Positions 1 through 8,700 of a stretch of 53,714 nt of DNA are shown in pieces (position 1 is the first letter of the stretch; every line of letters begins with the position of its first letter). The notes under the pieces were generated by a model, which had not been told where the DNA came from, did no database searches, and saw only the letters and a list, made by a program, of their open reading frames with translations. The stretch lies in assembly GCA_944337235.1 (NCBI GenBank), contig CALVLK010000003.1:65289-119002 (forward strand). The letters run 5' to 3'. Made by a program: the position numbers and the translations under genes. This stretch comes from an uncultured Clostridia bacterium. GTDB taxonomy: Bacteria; Bacillota; Clostridia; Christensenellales; Borkfalkiaceae.

Positions 1-60
1 CGCAACGGTTGCGGCCGAAATGCCGAACCTTCTGAGAATGTTGCTCGTTTTTGCCTTCAT
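1..60 (-). CDS. N-terminus of an exported protein (partial)
   Basis: Only the first 20 codons are in the window; the gene runs off the left edge. The start ATG at 60 follows a GGAGA ribosome binding site. The peptide begins with a basic stretch (MKAKTSNILRRFG) and then small and hydrophobic residues (ISAATVA), which looks like the beginning of a signal peptide. An upstream in-frame ATG at 72 would add four residues but lacks a site of its own. The function cannot be told. Two sigma-A promoters lie upstream. Confidence 0.5.
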   Translation of the reverse strand, partial: MKAKTSNILRRFGISAATVA

Positions 61-104
61 TTCTGTCTCCATAGTATCTGACTTTATCATGTGCACTTTT
101 GATC

Positions 105-133
105 ATTATACCGCACAGGGGGAAAATTTGCAA
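105..133 (-). promoter_or_regulatory. Proximal promoter of the left-edge gene
   Basis: TTGCAA, a 17-base spacer and TATAAT on the minus strand. The predicted transcript starts near base 98 and gives a leader of about 38 bases to the ATG at 60. Confidence 0.6.
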
Positions 134-302
134 CCGATTCTGCATGGCGCACCCGACCTTTCCCGACCGGACATTGTTTCCTATGCACACAAATATGCGC
201 ATTTATACAATTTGACGATCTTTTTTCGCCCTTCCGTGCGATGCTTCGCTCTTTTGCAGCGCCTGTAAAAGAAAAAACCGAAAGTACTACATCGTATGCT
301 TC

Positions 303-331
303 ATTATAAACTCAACCGAAAAACTTGTCAA
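303..331 (-). promoter_or_regulatory. Distal consensus promoter of the left-edge gene
   Basis: Perfect TTGACA, 17-base spacer, TATAAT on the minus strand. It lies about 170 bases upstream of the proximal promoter, so the transcript has a long leader with no convincing ORF. It may drive a small RNA or simply be a second start. Confidence 0.6.
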
Positions 332-597
332 CTGTTTTGACCGTGCCCGACAGGGCAGGAAAAATGTGAAAAAATGTATGCAAATTTGGTAAAAAAGTAC
401 CATTTTGTCCCTTCTCTTTAAAATAATTTCCGTTTATACATAAATTTTTGCATAATTACAGCCGAATCATGCAAATCAGCTTCATTTTTCTGTTCGGGCG
501 TCGCCTCTTTTCACGCCGTTGTCATATAAAAATTGCGTGAAATTCCGTTGATAGCCCTGCAAAAAACGCACGCCTTCCCGTCCGCGCGCAACACAGG
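332..597. other. AT-rich intergenic region, no gene seen
   Basis: About 265 bases between the distal promoter and the terminator of the GGGtGRT gene. Bases 340-480 are clearly richer in A and T than the neighbouring genes. I see no ORF with a ribosome binding site and no tRNA-like fold. Confidence 0.5.
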
Positions 598-635
598 AAA
601 AAGGCGGCCGCCGTGCCGAACACGGAAGCCGCCTC
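598..635 (-). terminator. Intrinsic terminator of the GGGtGRT operon
   Basis: GGCGGC at 603-608 pairs with GCCGCC at 628-633, with further pairing of GTG and CAC inside. Read on the minus strand the stem is followed by TTTTT. It lies just after the stop codon at 653. Confidence 0.75.
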
Positions 636-652
636 TGCCTGCGAAGCGAAAT

Positions 653-1654
653 TTACTTGCTCATGCCCTCTTGTACGGCAACCGCGACCGCAACGGTGGC
701 GCCGACCATGGGGTTGTTGCCCATGCCGATGAGGCCCATCATCTCGACGTGTGCGGGAACGGAAGAGCTGCCCGCAAACTGCGCGTCCGAATGCATTCTG
801 CCCATCGTATCCGTCATGCCGTAGGAAGAAGGTCCTGCCGCCATGTTGTCGGGGTGCAGCGTTCTGCCCGTGCCGCCGCCCGACGCAACGGAGAAGTATT
901 TGATGCCGTTCTCGTTGCACCACTTCTTGTAGGTGCCTGCAACGGGGTGCTGGAATCTCGTGGGGTTGGTGGAGTTACCCGTGATCGAGACACCCACCTT
1001 CTCGAGCTTCATGATCGCAACGCCCTCGGGGACGTTGTCTGCGCCGTAGCACTTGACCTTGGCGCGGGGACCGTCGGAATAGGGGACCTCGTTCGTGACC
1101 GTAACCGTCTCGGTATAGGGATCGAACACCGTCTCGCAATAGGTGAAGCCGTTGATGCGGGAGATGATGAACGCCGCGTCCTTGCCCAGGCCGTTCAGAA
1201 TGACGCGCAGGGGATTCTTGCGCACCTTGTTTGCGTTCATGGCGATGGAGATGGCGCCCTCTGCCGCAGCGAAGGACTCGTGCCCTGCCAGGAAGCAGAA
1301 GCAGTCCGTCGACTCGGAGAGCAGCATCTCGCCGAGGTTGCCGTGGCCGAGGCCGACCTTTCTGTTCTCTGCGACCGAACCGGGGATGCAGAATGCCTGA
1401 AGCCCGATGCCGATGGCAGCTGCCGCGTCTGCGGCCTTGGTGCAGCCCTTCTTGATGGCGATCGCAGCGCCCACGGTATATGCCCATACGGCGTTTTCAA
1501 AGCAGATGGGCTGCGTGCCGCGCACAATCTTGTCGCAGTCTACACCCTTGGAGAGCGCGATCTCTCTGCACTCTTCAATGGAGGAAATGCCGTACTCTTT
1601 GAGCACGCCGTTGATCTTGTCGATTCTTCTTTCATAACCTTCAAATAAAGCCAT
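653..1654 (-). CDS. GGGtGRT family protein
   Basis: This 333-residue protein carries the motif that names the GGGtGRT family: SGGGTGRTLHPD, about 265 residues in. It is followed by glycine- and methionine-rich stretches (GMTDTMGRMHSD, MMGLIGMGNNPM). There is no signal peptide and no clear membrane segment, so it is probably cytosolic. As far as I know the family has no established biochemical activity. The start ATG has AGGAGG upstream. The gene lies 11 bases after the NifU-like scaffold gene and shares its promoter and terminator. This pairing recurs in Clostridia and suggests a role linked to Fe-S clusters or redox stress (inference). The family call is firm, the function unknown. Confidence 0.85.
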   Translation of the reverse strand: MALFEGYERRIDKINGVLKEYGISSIEECREIALSKGVDCDKIVRGTQPICFENAVWAYTVGAAIAIKKGCTKAADAAAAIGIGLQAFCIPGSVAENRKVGLGHGNLGEMLLSESTDCFCFLAGHESFAAAEGAISIAMNANKVRKNPLRVILNGLGKDAAFIISRINGFTYCETVFDPYTETVTVTNEVPYSDGPRAKVKCYGADNVPEGVAIMKLEKVGVSITGNSTNPTRFQHPVAGTYKKWCNENGIKYFSVASGGGTGRTLHPDNMAAGPSSYGMTDTMGRMHSDAQFAGSSSVPAHVEMMGLIGMGNNPMVGATVAVAVAVQEGMSK

Positions 1655-1665
1655 GTCGCGCCTCC

Positions 1666-2367
1666 TTATTCCTTACGAGGGTCGATGTACTTCACCGCAC
1701 CCTGCTCTTCGGCGAATCTGCCGTAGTGGCCCATCGCCTTGGTCCATGCCTCGTTGGGTTCCATGCCCTTCTTGATGAAGTCCGTCATCTTGCCGAGCGA
1801 CACGAATTCATAGCCGATGACCTGATTGTCCTTATCGAGCGCAAGGCGGGTGACATAGCCCTCGGCCATTTCAAGATATCTCACGCCCTTGAGCGCCGTG
1901 CCGTACATGGTGCCGACCTGCGACCTGAGCCCCTTGCCCAGATCTTCCAGCCCTGCGCCGATGGTGAGGCCGTCGTCCGAGAATGCCGACTGCGTTCTGC
2001 CGTACACGATCTGCAGGAACAGCTCGCGCATGGCGGTGTTGATGGCGTCGCACACAAGGTCGGTATTCAGCGCTTCGAGAATGGTCTTGTGGGGCAGGAT
2101 CTCGGCGGCCATTGCAGCCGAGTGCGTCATGCCCGAGCAGCCGATCGTCTCGACCAGCGCCTCCTGAATGACGCCGCCCTTGACGTTGAGCGAAAGCTTG
2201 CAGGCGCCCTGCTGCGGCGCGCACCAGCCCACGCCGTGCGTGAAGCCGCTGATGTCCGTGATCTGCTTTGCGCAAACCCACTTCCCCTCTTCGGGGATGG
2301 GGGCGGGATCATGCTTGGGTCCCTTCGCAACGCAAAACATCTCTTCTACTTCTCGTGAATATTGCAT
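1666..2367 (-). CDS. Iron-sulfur cluster assembly scaffold-like protein (NifU/IscU-related)
   Basis: This 233-residue protein resembles IscU/NifU scaffolds. The region around residues 35-90 has cysteines in GWCAPQQGAC and ETIGCSGMTHS, and the second resembles the conserved scaffold Cys-Ser/Gly-Met segment. Classical IscU is about 130 residues, so this is the longer type found beside GGGtGRT proteins, with a C-terminal half of unknown role. It may hold or deliver an Fe-S cluster, perhaps for its operon partner (inference). The start ATG has GGAGG upstream. It is the first gene of a two-gene operon. Confidence 0.75.
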   Translation of the reverse strand: MQYSREVEEMFCVAKGPKHDPAPIPEEGKWVCAKQITDISGFTHGVGWCAPQQGACKLSLNVKGGVIQEALVETIGCSGMTHSAAMAAEILPHKTILEALNTDLVCDAINTAMRELFLQIVYGRTQSAFSDDGLTIGAGLEDLGKGLRSQVGTMYGTALKGVRYLEMAEGYVTRLALDKDNQVIGYEFVSLGKMTDFIKKGMEPNEAWTKAMGHYGRFAEEQGAVKYIDPRKE

Positions 2368-2416
2368 TTTGATCCTCCATTAAAACTTTGATTCCCCATG
2401 GAATTCTTCATACCAC

Positions 2417-2445
2417 ATTTTAGCACACTTTTCGTCAAATTACAA
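2417..2445 (-). promoter_or_regulatory. Promoter of the scaffold-GGGtGRT operon
   Basis: TTGTAA, 17-base spacer, TAAAAT on the minus strand, about 50 bases upstream of the ATG at 2367. A moderate match to the sigma-A consensus. Confidence 0.5.
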
Positions 2446-2478
2446 GGGGTTGTCCTGTTTTTGCAGGAATTATTTTCC

Positions 2479-2766
2479 TCAGAGCAGATGCGCAAACCCC
2501 TTGCGCTGCGACTTTCTGTAAAAGATCGCCTTTCTGCCGATGACGGCAACCACCTCCGCCTGCAGAAGATCGGCAAGATTGGCTGCAAGATTTTCCCCGT
2601 CCTCGCCGGCGGCGGGCAGCAGCGTAACTTTGATGAGCTCGCGCGCCTCGAGCGCGTCCGAAAGCCCGCGCACAAGATTTTCGCTCAGGCCATCCTTGCC
2701 CACCTGCCCGATCGGCTCGCTTGTCGCCGCGATCGCCTTTAACTTACTGCGTTCTTTGCTTGTCAT
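2479..2766 (-). CDS. yhbY: YhbY-family RNA-binding protein (CRM domain)
   Basis: A 95-residue protein made of a single CRS1-YhbY (CRM) domain, a KH-like RNA-binding fold. YhbY homologues associate with pre-50S ribosomal particles and are thought to help ribosome assembly. Visible marks are the basic start (MTSKERSKLKAIAA), an IGQVGKDGL segment and the C-terminal VVAVIGRKAIFYR strand, close to the family GxxxxLYR end. The length is typical. An AGGAG site precedes the ATG. It is the third gene of obgE - 490-aa protein - yhbY. The obgE-yhbY neighbourhood is common in Bacillota and groups ribosome-assembly factors. Confidence 0.88.
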   Translation of the reverse strand: MTSKERSKLKAIAATSEPIGQVGKDGLSENLVRGLSDALEARELIKVTLLPAAGEDGENLAANLADLLQAEVVAVIGRKAIFYRKSQRKGFAHLL

Positions 2767-2784
2767 ATTGTAACACTCCTTTGA

Positions 2785-4257
2785 TCATATGTCTTCCGTC
2801 TGCGAGACGGGCGTAAACGATTCGTCGCAATGCAATACGACGGTATCCTCGCGGTTGATGACGACGAGCTTTGCCCCGTACGCCTTGAGCACGGGCGCAA
2901 GCCGACGCAGCCTGTCGTAAAAGTAACGCGGCCCGAACACAAGAAAGTCGAGCACATACTCCTCGTCGCCCGCCGACATGCCGAGCGGAAGAGACACGCA
3001 GGCGTCCGGCGAGGTGATGATCTCCCGCGGGGCCTGGTCGAACGAACCAAGGTACCAGAGCAGCACCTCCGAGGGAAGCGCCTCGTCCCCGCCCGAATGG
3101 GGGATATGCAGATAGCAGAAGGTGAGAAGGCTCGTCACGCTCTCCTCCGACCGCAGCTGTTCGTGCGAGGCGGCGGAGAGTTCCAGGCAGCTGCTGACCC
3201 CCTCGACCATCCCCGTGCGCAGCGGGGGCGCGACGGCGGCCCAGTGTTCGGTCAGCGAATAGTGCCGGACGCAGGGCACGCGCGAAAAGTCGCACTCCTC
3301 GGGCAGCTGCATCAGCTGTGCGCCGATCTCCTCCACAAGGCGGGCGGGCGAGAGCATGTCCGTCATGCTGTCGCTCACCTGTACCCCCTCGAAGAAGCCG
3401 AGCACGACGTTCTCGCCCAGCTTTGCACAGAGGTACTCGTAGACGGCGTTCACGCGCGCAAGCTCGTCGCCCTCCTCGGGCGCATAGACGATAAGGCAGC
3501 GGTCGAACTCCTCCCCCTCGATGCGGGCGCAGAGGTCGGGCGCGGGGTCCGGGACATCGAAGCTGCCAAGGGGGCGGAAATTGCCCAACGTCCACTCCGA
3601 AAACACATTGTCGCCCTCGCCCGATTGGCCCGAGAGCATCCACGCGCTCACGAGCAGCCGATAAGAGGCGCTCTCGTTCAGCCCGCCGCAGGCGTACAGG
3701 GCATATTTTCCCTCCGTCACCGTGCCGTGCAGCGGGATGACGTCGATAAAATACCGTTCAAAGAGGGGCTTGACCAGTTCGTTCAGCCCCGCGTCGTCCC
3801 CCTTGTCGATGCAGGCGGCGATGGGCGCGGCGAGCTCCTGCATGTCCTGCCAGAACCACCGCGCCAGGTCTGAAATGTCCACGTCGTCGGCGCGGTCCTC
3901 GCGGCGCATAAAGCACACGCCGTCGAGCGAGCAGATCGTATATTCGTCGTCCCCCTTCCCGGGGCCGTAACACAGGCAGCCCGCGCAGCTGCGCGCCATC
4001 TGCTTCTCGAGCAGGGCATTGTATTCCGCCTGCGGATAGATGGTCACCTCCACAGGGAAGACGCGGCGCACGTCGGTGATCGTAAGCTCCTCCTCGCGCA
4101 TATCCTCGCAGATGAAGTTGGGCGCGATGCAATGCTCCTCGCCCAGGCGCGTGCAGCGGAAGGTGCCGCGCTCTGCAAGCTCCTGTACGTCGAAGCAGCC
4201 ATCCGGCATGAGATAGTAGCGGTATTCGTAGTAGAATGCCTGTCTTCTTTCGTTCAT
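2785..4257 (-). CDS. Unknown 490-residue protein with an N-terminal cysteine cluster
   Basis: I do not recognise this protein. It is 490 residues, acidic, and has no signal peptide or obvious membrane segment. Residues 91-115 hold a cysteine cluster (CAGCLC, then C109 and C115) that could bind zinc or an Fe-S cluster; further cysteines are at 21, 35, 43 and 50. The rest is a mix of predicted helices and strands (for example FDRCLIVYAPEEGDE and VVLGFFEGVQV) and a C-terminal region ending VLKAYGAKLVVINRED. A GGAGG site precedes the ATG. It sits 13 bases after obgE and just before yhbY, so it is probably co-transcribed with these ribosome-assembly genes, but nothing in the sequence shows that it acts there. 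Confidence 0.7.
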   Translation of the reverse strand: MNERRQAFYYEYRYYLMPDGCFDVQELAERGTFRCTRLGEEHCIAPNFICEDMREEELTITDVRRVFPVEVTIYPQAEYNALLEKQMARSCAGCLCYGPGKGDDEYTICSLDGVCFMRREDRADDVDISDLARWFWQDMQELAAPIAACIDKGDDAGLNELVKPLFERYFIDVIPLHGTVTEGKYALYACGGLNESASYRLLVSAWMLSGQSGEGDNVFSEWTLGNFRPLGSFDVPDPAPDLCARIEGEEFDRCLIVYAPEEGDELARVNAVYEYLCAKLGENVVLGFFEGVQVSDSMTDMLSPARLVEEIGAQLMQLPEECDFSRVPCVRHYSLTEHWAAVAPPLRTGMVEGVSSCLELSAASHEQLRSEESVTSLLTFCYLHIPHSGGDEALPSEVLLWYLGSFDQAPREIITSPDACVSLPLGMSAGDEEYVLDFLVFGPRYFYDRLRRLAPVLKAYGAKLVVINREDTVVLHCDESFTPVSQTEDI

Positions 4258-4269
4258 ATTCCCTCCCGA

Positions 4270-5550
4270 TCAGAGCACAAAGTCAAATTCCGTCTCGCCG
4301 ATGACGACGGTGTCCCCCTCCTTGCAGCCCGCCTTGACGAGCGCGTCGATGACCCCGCGCATCTTGAGCACACGGTGGAAGTACGCCATCGAGTCGGGGT
4401 TGTTCATGACGACGTTGCGGCAGAGCAGGTCTGCAAGCCCGCCGATGATGACATATGCGCCGTCGTCGTCGCGCACGATCTCGAATTGCGTGTTGTCCGC
4501 CTCTTCAAAGGCGAACTCCTCCGCGGGCAGGATGCGCTCCGCAGGGGGCAGCGTATCGAGCAGTCGATAGACGGCGACGAGCAGCTCCTTCACGCCCTCG
4601 CCCGTGAGGGCGGCGATGGGGAAGATCTCGTAATCATCGCCGTATGCGCGGCGGAAGGCGGCAAGGTGCTCCTCCGCGCCCGCACAGTCGCACTTGTTGC
4701 AGGCGACGATCTGCTTGAGCGCGCCCAGCGCGGGGGAATAGGCGGCAAGTTCGCGGTTGATGGCGGCGAAATCGGCGACGGGATCCCTGCCCTCCATGCC
4801 CGAGATATCTACAACGTGCACGAGCATGCGCGTGCGCTCGATGTGGCGCAGGAAGTCATGCCCAAGGCCCGCGCCATCGGCGGCGCCCTCGATGAGCCCC
4901 GGGATATCTGCGACGACGAAGTTGCGGTCGAATGCCGTGACGACGCCGAGGTTGGGCGAGAGCGTGGTAAAGTGATAGTCGGCGATCTTGGGGCGGGCGG
5001 CGCTCACCTTGGAGAGGAGGGTGCTCTTGCCCACGTTGGGGAAGCCGACAAGGCCGACGTCGGCGATGACCTTCATCTCAAGGATGAGGGTGTGCGGCTG
5101 CGTGACGACGCCCTTCTGCGCAAAATTGGGGGCATGGCGGCGCGCCGTGGTGAAACGCACGTTGCCCTTGCCGCCCCTGCCGCCGCGCAGAAGTATGACC
5201 CGTTCGCCGTCCTCGTAGAGGTCGCAGATGATCTTGCCCGACTCCGCGTCGCGCACGAGGGTGCCGCAGGGCACGCGGATGACGACGTCGTCGCCCGCCT
5301 TGCCCGTGCAGCGGTTGGTGCCGCCGCGCGCGCCGTTGCCCGCGAAGTATTTTCTTGTAAAGCGGAAGGCGATCAGATCGCCCTCGTTGCGGTCGGCGAC
5401 GAATACGACGTTGCCCCCGTCGCCCCCGTCACCCCCGTCGGGGCCGCAGGCGGGCTTCCCTTTATATGCCTGAAAGGAATTTAAGCCGTCGCCGCCGTTC
5501 CCGGCCTTGACGGTGATTTTTACCGAATCTACAAAAGGTCTCTTTTCCAT
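4270..5550 (-). CDS. obgE: Obg/CgtA GTPase, late 50S ribosome assembly
   Basis: A 426-residue GTPase with the full three-domain layout. The glycine-rich Obg fold (residues 1-158) contains GPDGGDGGDGGNVVF and LRGGRGGKGN. The G domain has Walker A GFPNVGKST at 169-177, G3 DIPG and G4 NKCD near 282. The C-terminal OCT domain covers about 345-426. The protein binds the maturing large subunit and (p)ppGpp and is essential in most bacteria. The start is set by the Obg-fold alignment. No ribosome binding site is visible: a TATAAT hexamer ends only six bases before the ATG, so the mRNA may be leaderless. Confidence 0.96.
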   Translation of the reverse strand: MEKRPFVDSVKITVKAGNGGDGLNSFQAYKGKPACGPDGGDGGDGGNVVFVADRNEGDLIAFRFTRKYFAGNGARGGTNRCTGKAGDDVVIRVPCGTLVRDAESGKIICDLYEDGERVILLRGGRGGKGNVRFTTARRHAPNFAQKGVVTQPHTLILEMKVIADVGLVGFPNVGKSTLLSKVSAARPKIADYHFTTLSPNLGVVTAFDRNFVVADIPGLIEGAADGAGLGHDFLRHIERTRMLVHVVDISGMEGRDPVADFAAINRELAAYSPALGALKQIVACNKCDCAGAEEHLAAFRRAYGDDYEIFPIAALTGEGVKELLVAVYRLLDTLPPAERILPAEEFAFEEADNTQFEIVRDDDGAYVIIGGLADLLCRNVVMNNPDSMAYFHRVLKMRGVIDALVKAGCKEGDTVVIGETEFDFVL

Positions 5551-5556
5551 GCAAAC

Positions 5557-5585
5557 ATTATAACAGATAATATGGCAAATGGCAA
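5557..5585 (-). promoter_or_regulatory. Promoter of obgE, placed for a leaderless mRNA
   Basis: TTGCCA, 17-base spacer, TATAAT on the minus strand. The -10 element is separated from the ATG at 5550 by exactly six bases, so transcription should start at or next to the A of the start codon. Confidence 0.65.
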
Positions 5586-5641
5586 GCCGAACTGTACAAA
5601 CGGTAACAAAGTTCTTGCTGCTCGATTATGGGACGGCAAGA

Positions 5642-5680
5642 GAAAAGGAAACCCCCGAGAGTTTCCTCTCGGGGGTTTCC
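5642..5680 (-). terminator. Intrinsic terminator of the giant lipoprotein gene
   Basis: A perfect 15-base stem (5647-5661 with 5666-5680) and a four-base loop. Read on the minus strand it is followed by TTTTCTCTT. It separates the lipoprotein gene from obgE. Confidence 0.9.
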
Positions 5681-5779
5681 TTGCTATTGGACTATCAATC
5701 AACCAGACTGTAGTTAGTTGTGTATCTAACCGATCTTTCGATTGCAGTTAGCGGTTCACCTGCAAATGCAGGGTTTGGG

Positions 5780-8700
5780 TTATGCACCAGTGCTCTCGTT
5801 GCCAGCGCCTTCGCCCTCTTCGGTCGCAGGAACAACAGCCGTGCCGTCGATCGTGAGCTCATAGACGTTTTCGGTGCCAACCTCAACAGAAGCATTGCCA
5901 TTGACAAAGTCTGCAGCCGTGAGCGTAGGAGCCGTAGCGCTTGCATTGGTCACAGTGATCGTCAGCGTCGTATCGGACGAATCGGCATAGACATAGATCT
6001 TAGGCATACCATTGCTGGCATTGATCGTAACGTTGTTCAGCACAACATTCGTCTCACCAACCTGGTAATCAGGGTTCTTGTCACCGAGGACAATACCTGC
6101 GAACGGGATGGCATTCCCGCTTGCCCAGTTATTTGTCTCAAAATAGGTGTTGTTCACCGTAGCACCGGCATTTGCAGGCGTATCGGTATTATCAGCATCG
6201 TAGAGGGTACCCGTTGCATTGATCGTCGTGTTCACAATGTTTGCTTTAATGTCACCGCCACGAATGATGATACCCTGGCGATCGCCATTGATCGTGCAAT
6301 TCGTGATATTCACTACGCTAGGCACGTTCACCATAATAGCGACACCGTCTGCTGCAGTTTGAGTGATCGTAGAATCCTCAATCGTCAGGCTGAAAGCAGA
6401 TTCGCTCCAATTGCTTGCATTGGTGCCGACAGCATAGTAACCGGAAGAAGTGATCACAGAATTACGGATCGTGATATCACCCATCGCTGCCTGAGGATCA
6501 TCATTGTTCCCGGAACCAATGCCGGCAGGCGAAGTCATGGTCACACCGTCAAGGATGATCTCTGCGCCAAGGGATGCATGGATCGCAAAGTTTGTTTGAC
6601 CATTAGCAGGAGCCGAAATCGTACCGTTGGTAAATGCAATCGTACCTTCACCGCTGATACTATACGCAGCACGCGCCTCAGCAGGCGTCAAGGTAAGCGT
6701 GTTACCGCCGAGGTCAATGCTGACCGTCTTGACAGAATCGGCTGCCTCAAACGTGAACCCATATGCGCCATCTTTCGAAGAAAAGGTCATGTCTGCAGAA
6801 AGGCTGACATAGGCAGCGGCAGCACCGGCAGTTTCAGCAGCAGCGACTGCATCGTAGACAGCCGTAGCAGCAGCATCAGCAGCAATCGTCGTCGTAGCGG
6901 ACTTGTCTTCGTCGCGGACGTAGGTGATGTTACCCCACTCGGCAACCTTATCGAGCGTTTCACTGCCCTTGGTAGCAAGGTAAGCTGCGATCTCTTCATC
7001 GGTAGCCATGGTGTATTCAACAATACCCGCAACCGTTTCAGCCTCGCCATAGTAACCCTGAACGTGAGCACCGCACTCAACGCAGATGTAGTTCATGTAT
7101 GCAGGGTTGGTAGCCGTAGGCGCCTGATAGTTGTTGTTGAGCCAGTAGTTCTCTTCGGGAGCGACCGTATGGCTGGTAGGCTCCTGAATGTCGTAGAAGC
7201 CGTTTGCATTCGAGGTGTACTCTGCAGCATTCTCGGCAGTGATCGTAACGGTCGTGGTGGTGATTGCACCAGTCTCTTCAACGACAGAAGCGACATAGGT
7301 GAGCACGTCGCCGGCTTCAACCGTATCGTTCAGTCTGAAGGTCGTAACACCAGCCTGTTCGCAGACGTAGCAGGTATCGTACTTGTAGGAACCGACAAGG
7401 CAGTTGGAGATGCCCTCCGTCTCGTCGTTGATACCGACAATGTGCTCCTCCCAGGTATGAGCGATCGTTGCAACTTCTTCAGGATTCGTCGTGTAGTTCA
7501 CATTCTGTTCCCAACCGATGAATCTCGAATCCTCTTCGTACCAAGCCATCAGGCAGGATACGCAGACGGTGATGTTGTAAGCCATGCCCTCTTCGTAGCA
7601 GGTAGCCTCAACATCTTCAAGCGCCCATGCGATCGTCTCGTCAGCAAGGAGTGCATCGACTGCTGCCGCGTACTCTTCGCTGTATGCAGAGATGGTGTCG
7701 AGCGTCTGCAGGTTGTGGTTGCTGGGAGGAAGAATCATCTCGTCGCACCATACGCAGTAGCCGCCTTCCATGCAGTTCGGGTACTTGTCGAGGTTGTCAG
7801 ACGTAGGATAGGTGTGGTTGAACGAGTGACCCATGTTCGTATTGCAGCCGTAGGTGCAGTATGCCAGGAAGTAGCAGTTGACCGTGCCGTTCTCGTTCGT
7901 GTAGCCCATCTCTTCGATCTGAGCATAGGTATAGGAAATTCTGTTCTCCTCTGCATCGGTAACAAATGCAGACGTATTGACGTGTGCAGTGTTAAGGTCG
8001 AGAGGATTCTCTGCCGTAGCAGCATTTGCCGTGGTGCCCGCAGCATCGGTAACAACGTACATGTAGTACTCGACGTTGTGAGCAACGGTCTTGAAGATCT
8101 CGCCGCAGGTCTCGCAGATGTAAGCGATCGAAGGAACGCTATCATCGGTGTAACCGGCCTCGGTCCACTTCGCGTTGAGATCTTCGTCCGTAAGGGCGGA
8201 ATTAAGTGCCTTCGCATAAGCGATGTAGTCAGCCTTGGAGTCGAGCAGAGGATCTGCCATGCAGTCGACGGCAGGCGTGGTGCCTTCGCTCCAGGTGCTG
8301 TTGGTTTCGTCGTATGCAGCCTGGTTCTCGGTGTAGCTGTGGCCAGCCATATCGAGATAGGTCACACCCGTGAAGTTGACGTTGGGAAGAAGCGCCTCGA
8401 TGTCTGCCGTGCTGTCGATCGCGTTCTCGGTGTCGGTAAGCCCGAGCGCGGTGTTGAGTGCACCGTAGAGCGATGCAAGCATCTCGTCGGAAGCGCCTTC
8501 GTAGACGCCTGCAACGATCGCCTCTTCGGGGTTCGTGTAGCCCGTTGCATTTGCAGCAAGGGTGAGGCTGCCATCTGTATCAACGCCGCAGACGGAGCAG
8601 ACGGTGATCTGCCAGCCGGGCTCTTCGCAACCGTTCGCAATGAGCGAAACAGTTTCGGTGAAGTCGTGGCCAAGTGCAGCGATCTCTGCCCAAGCCTCGA

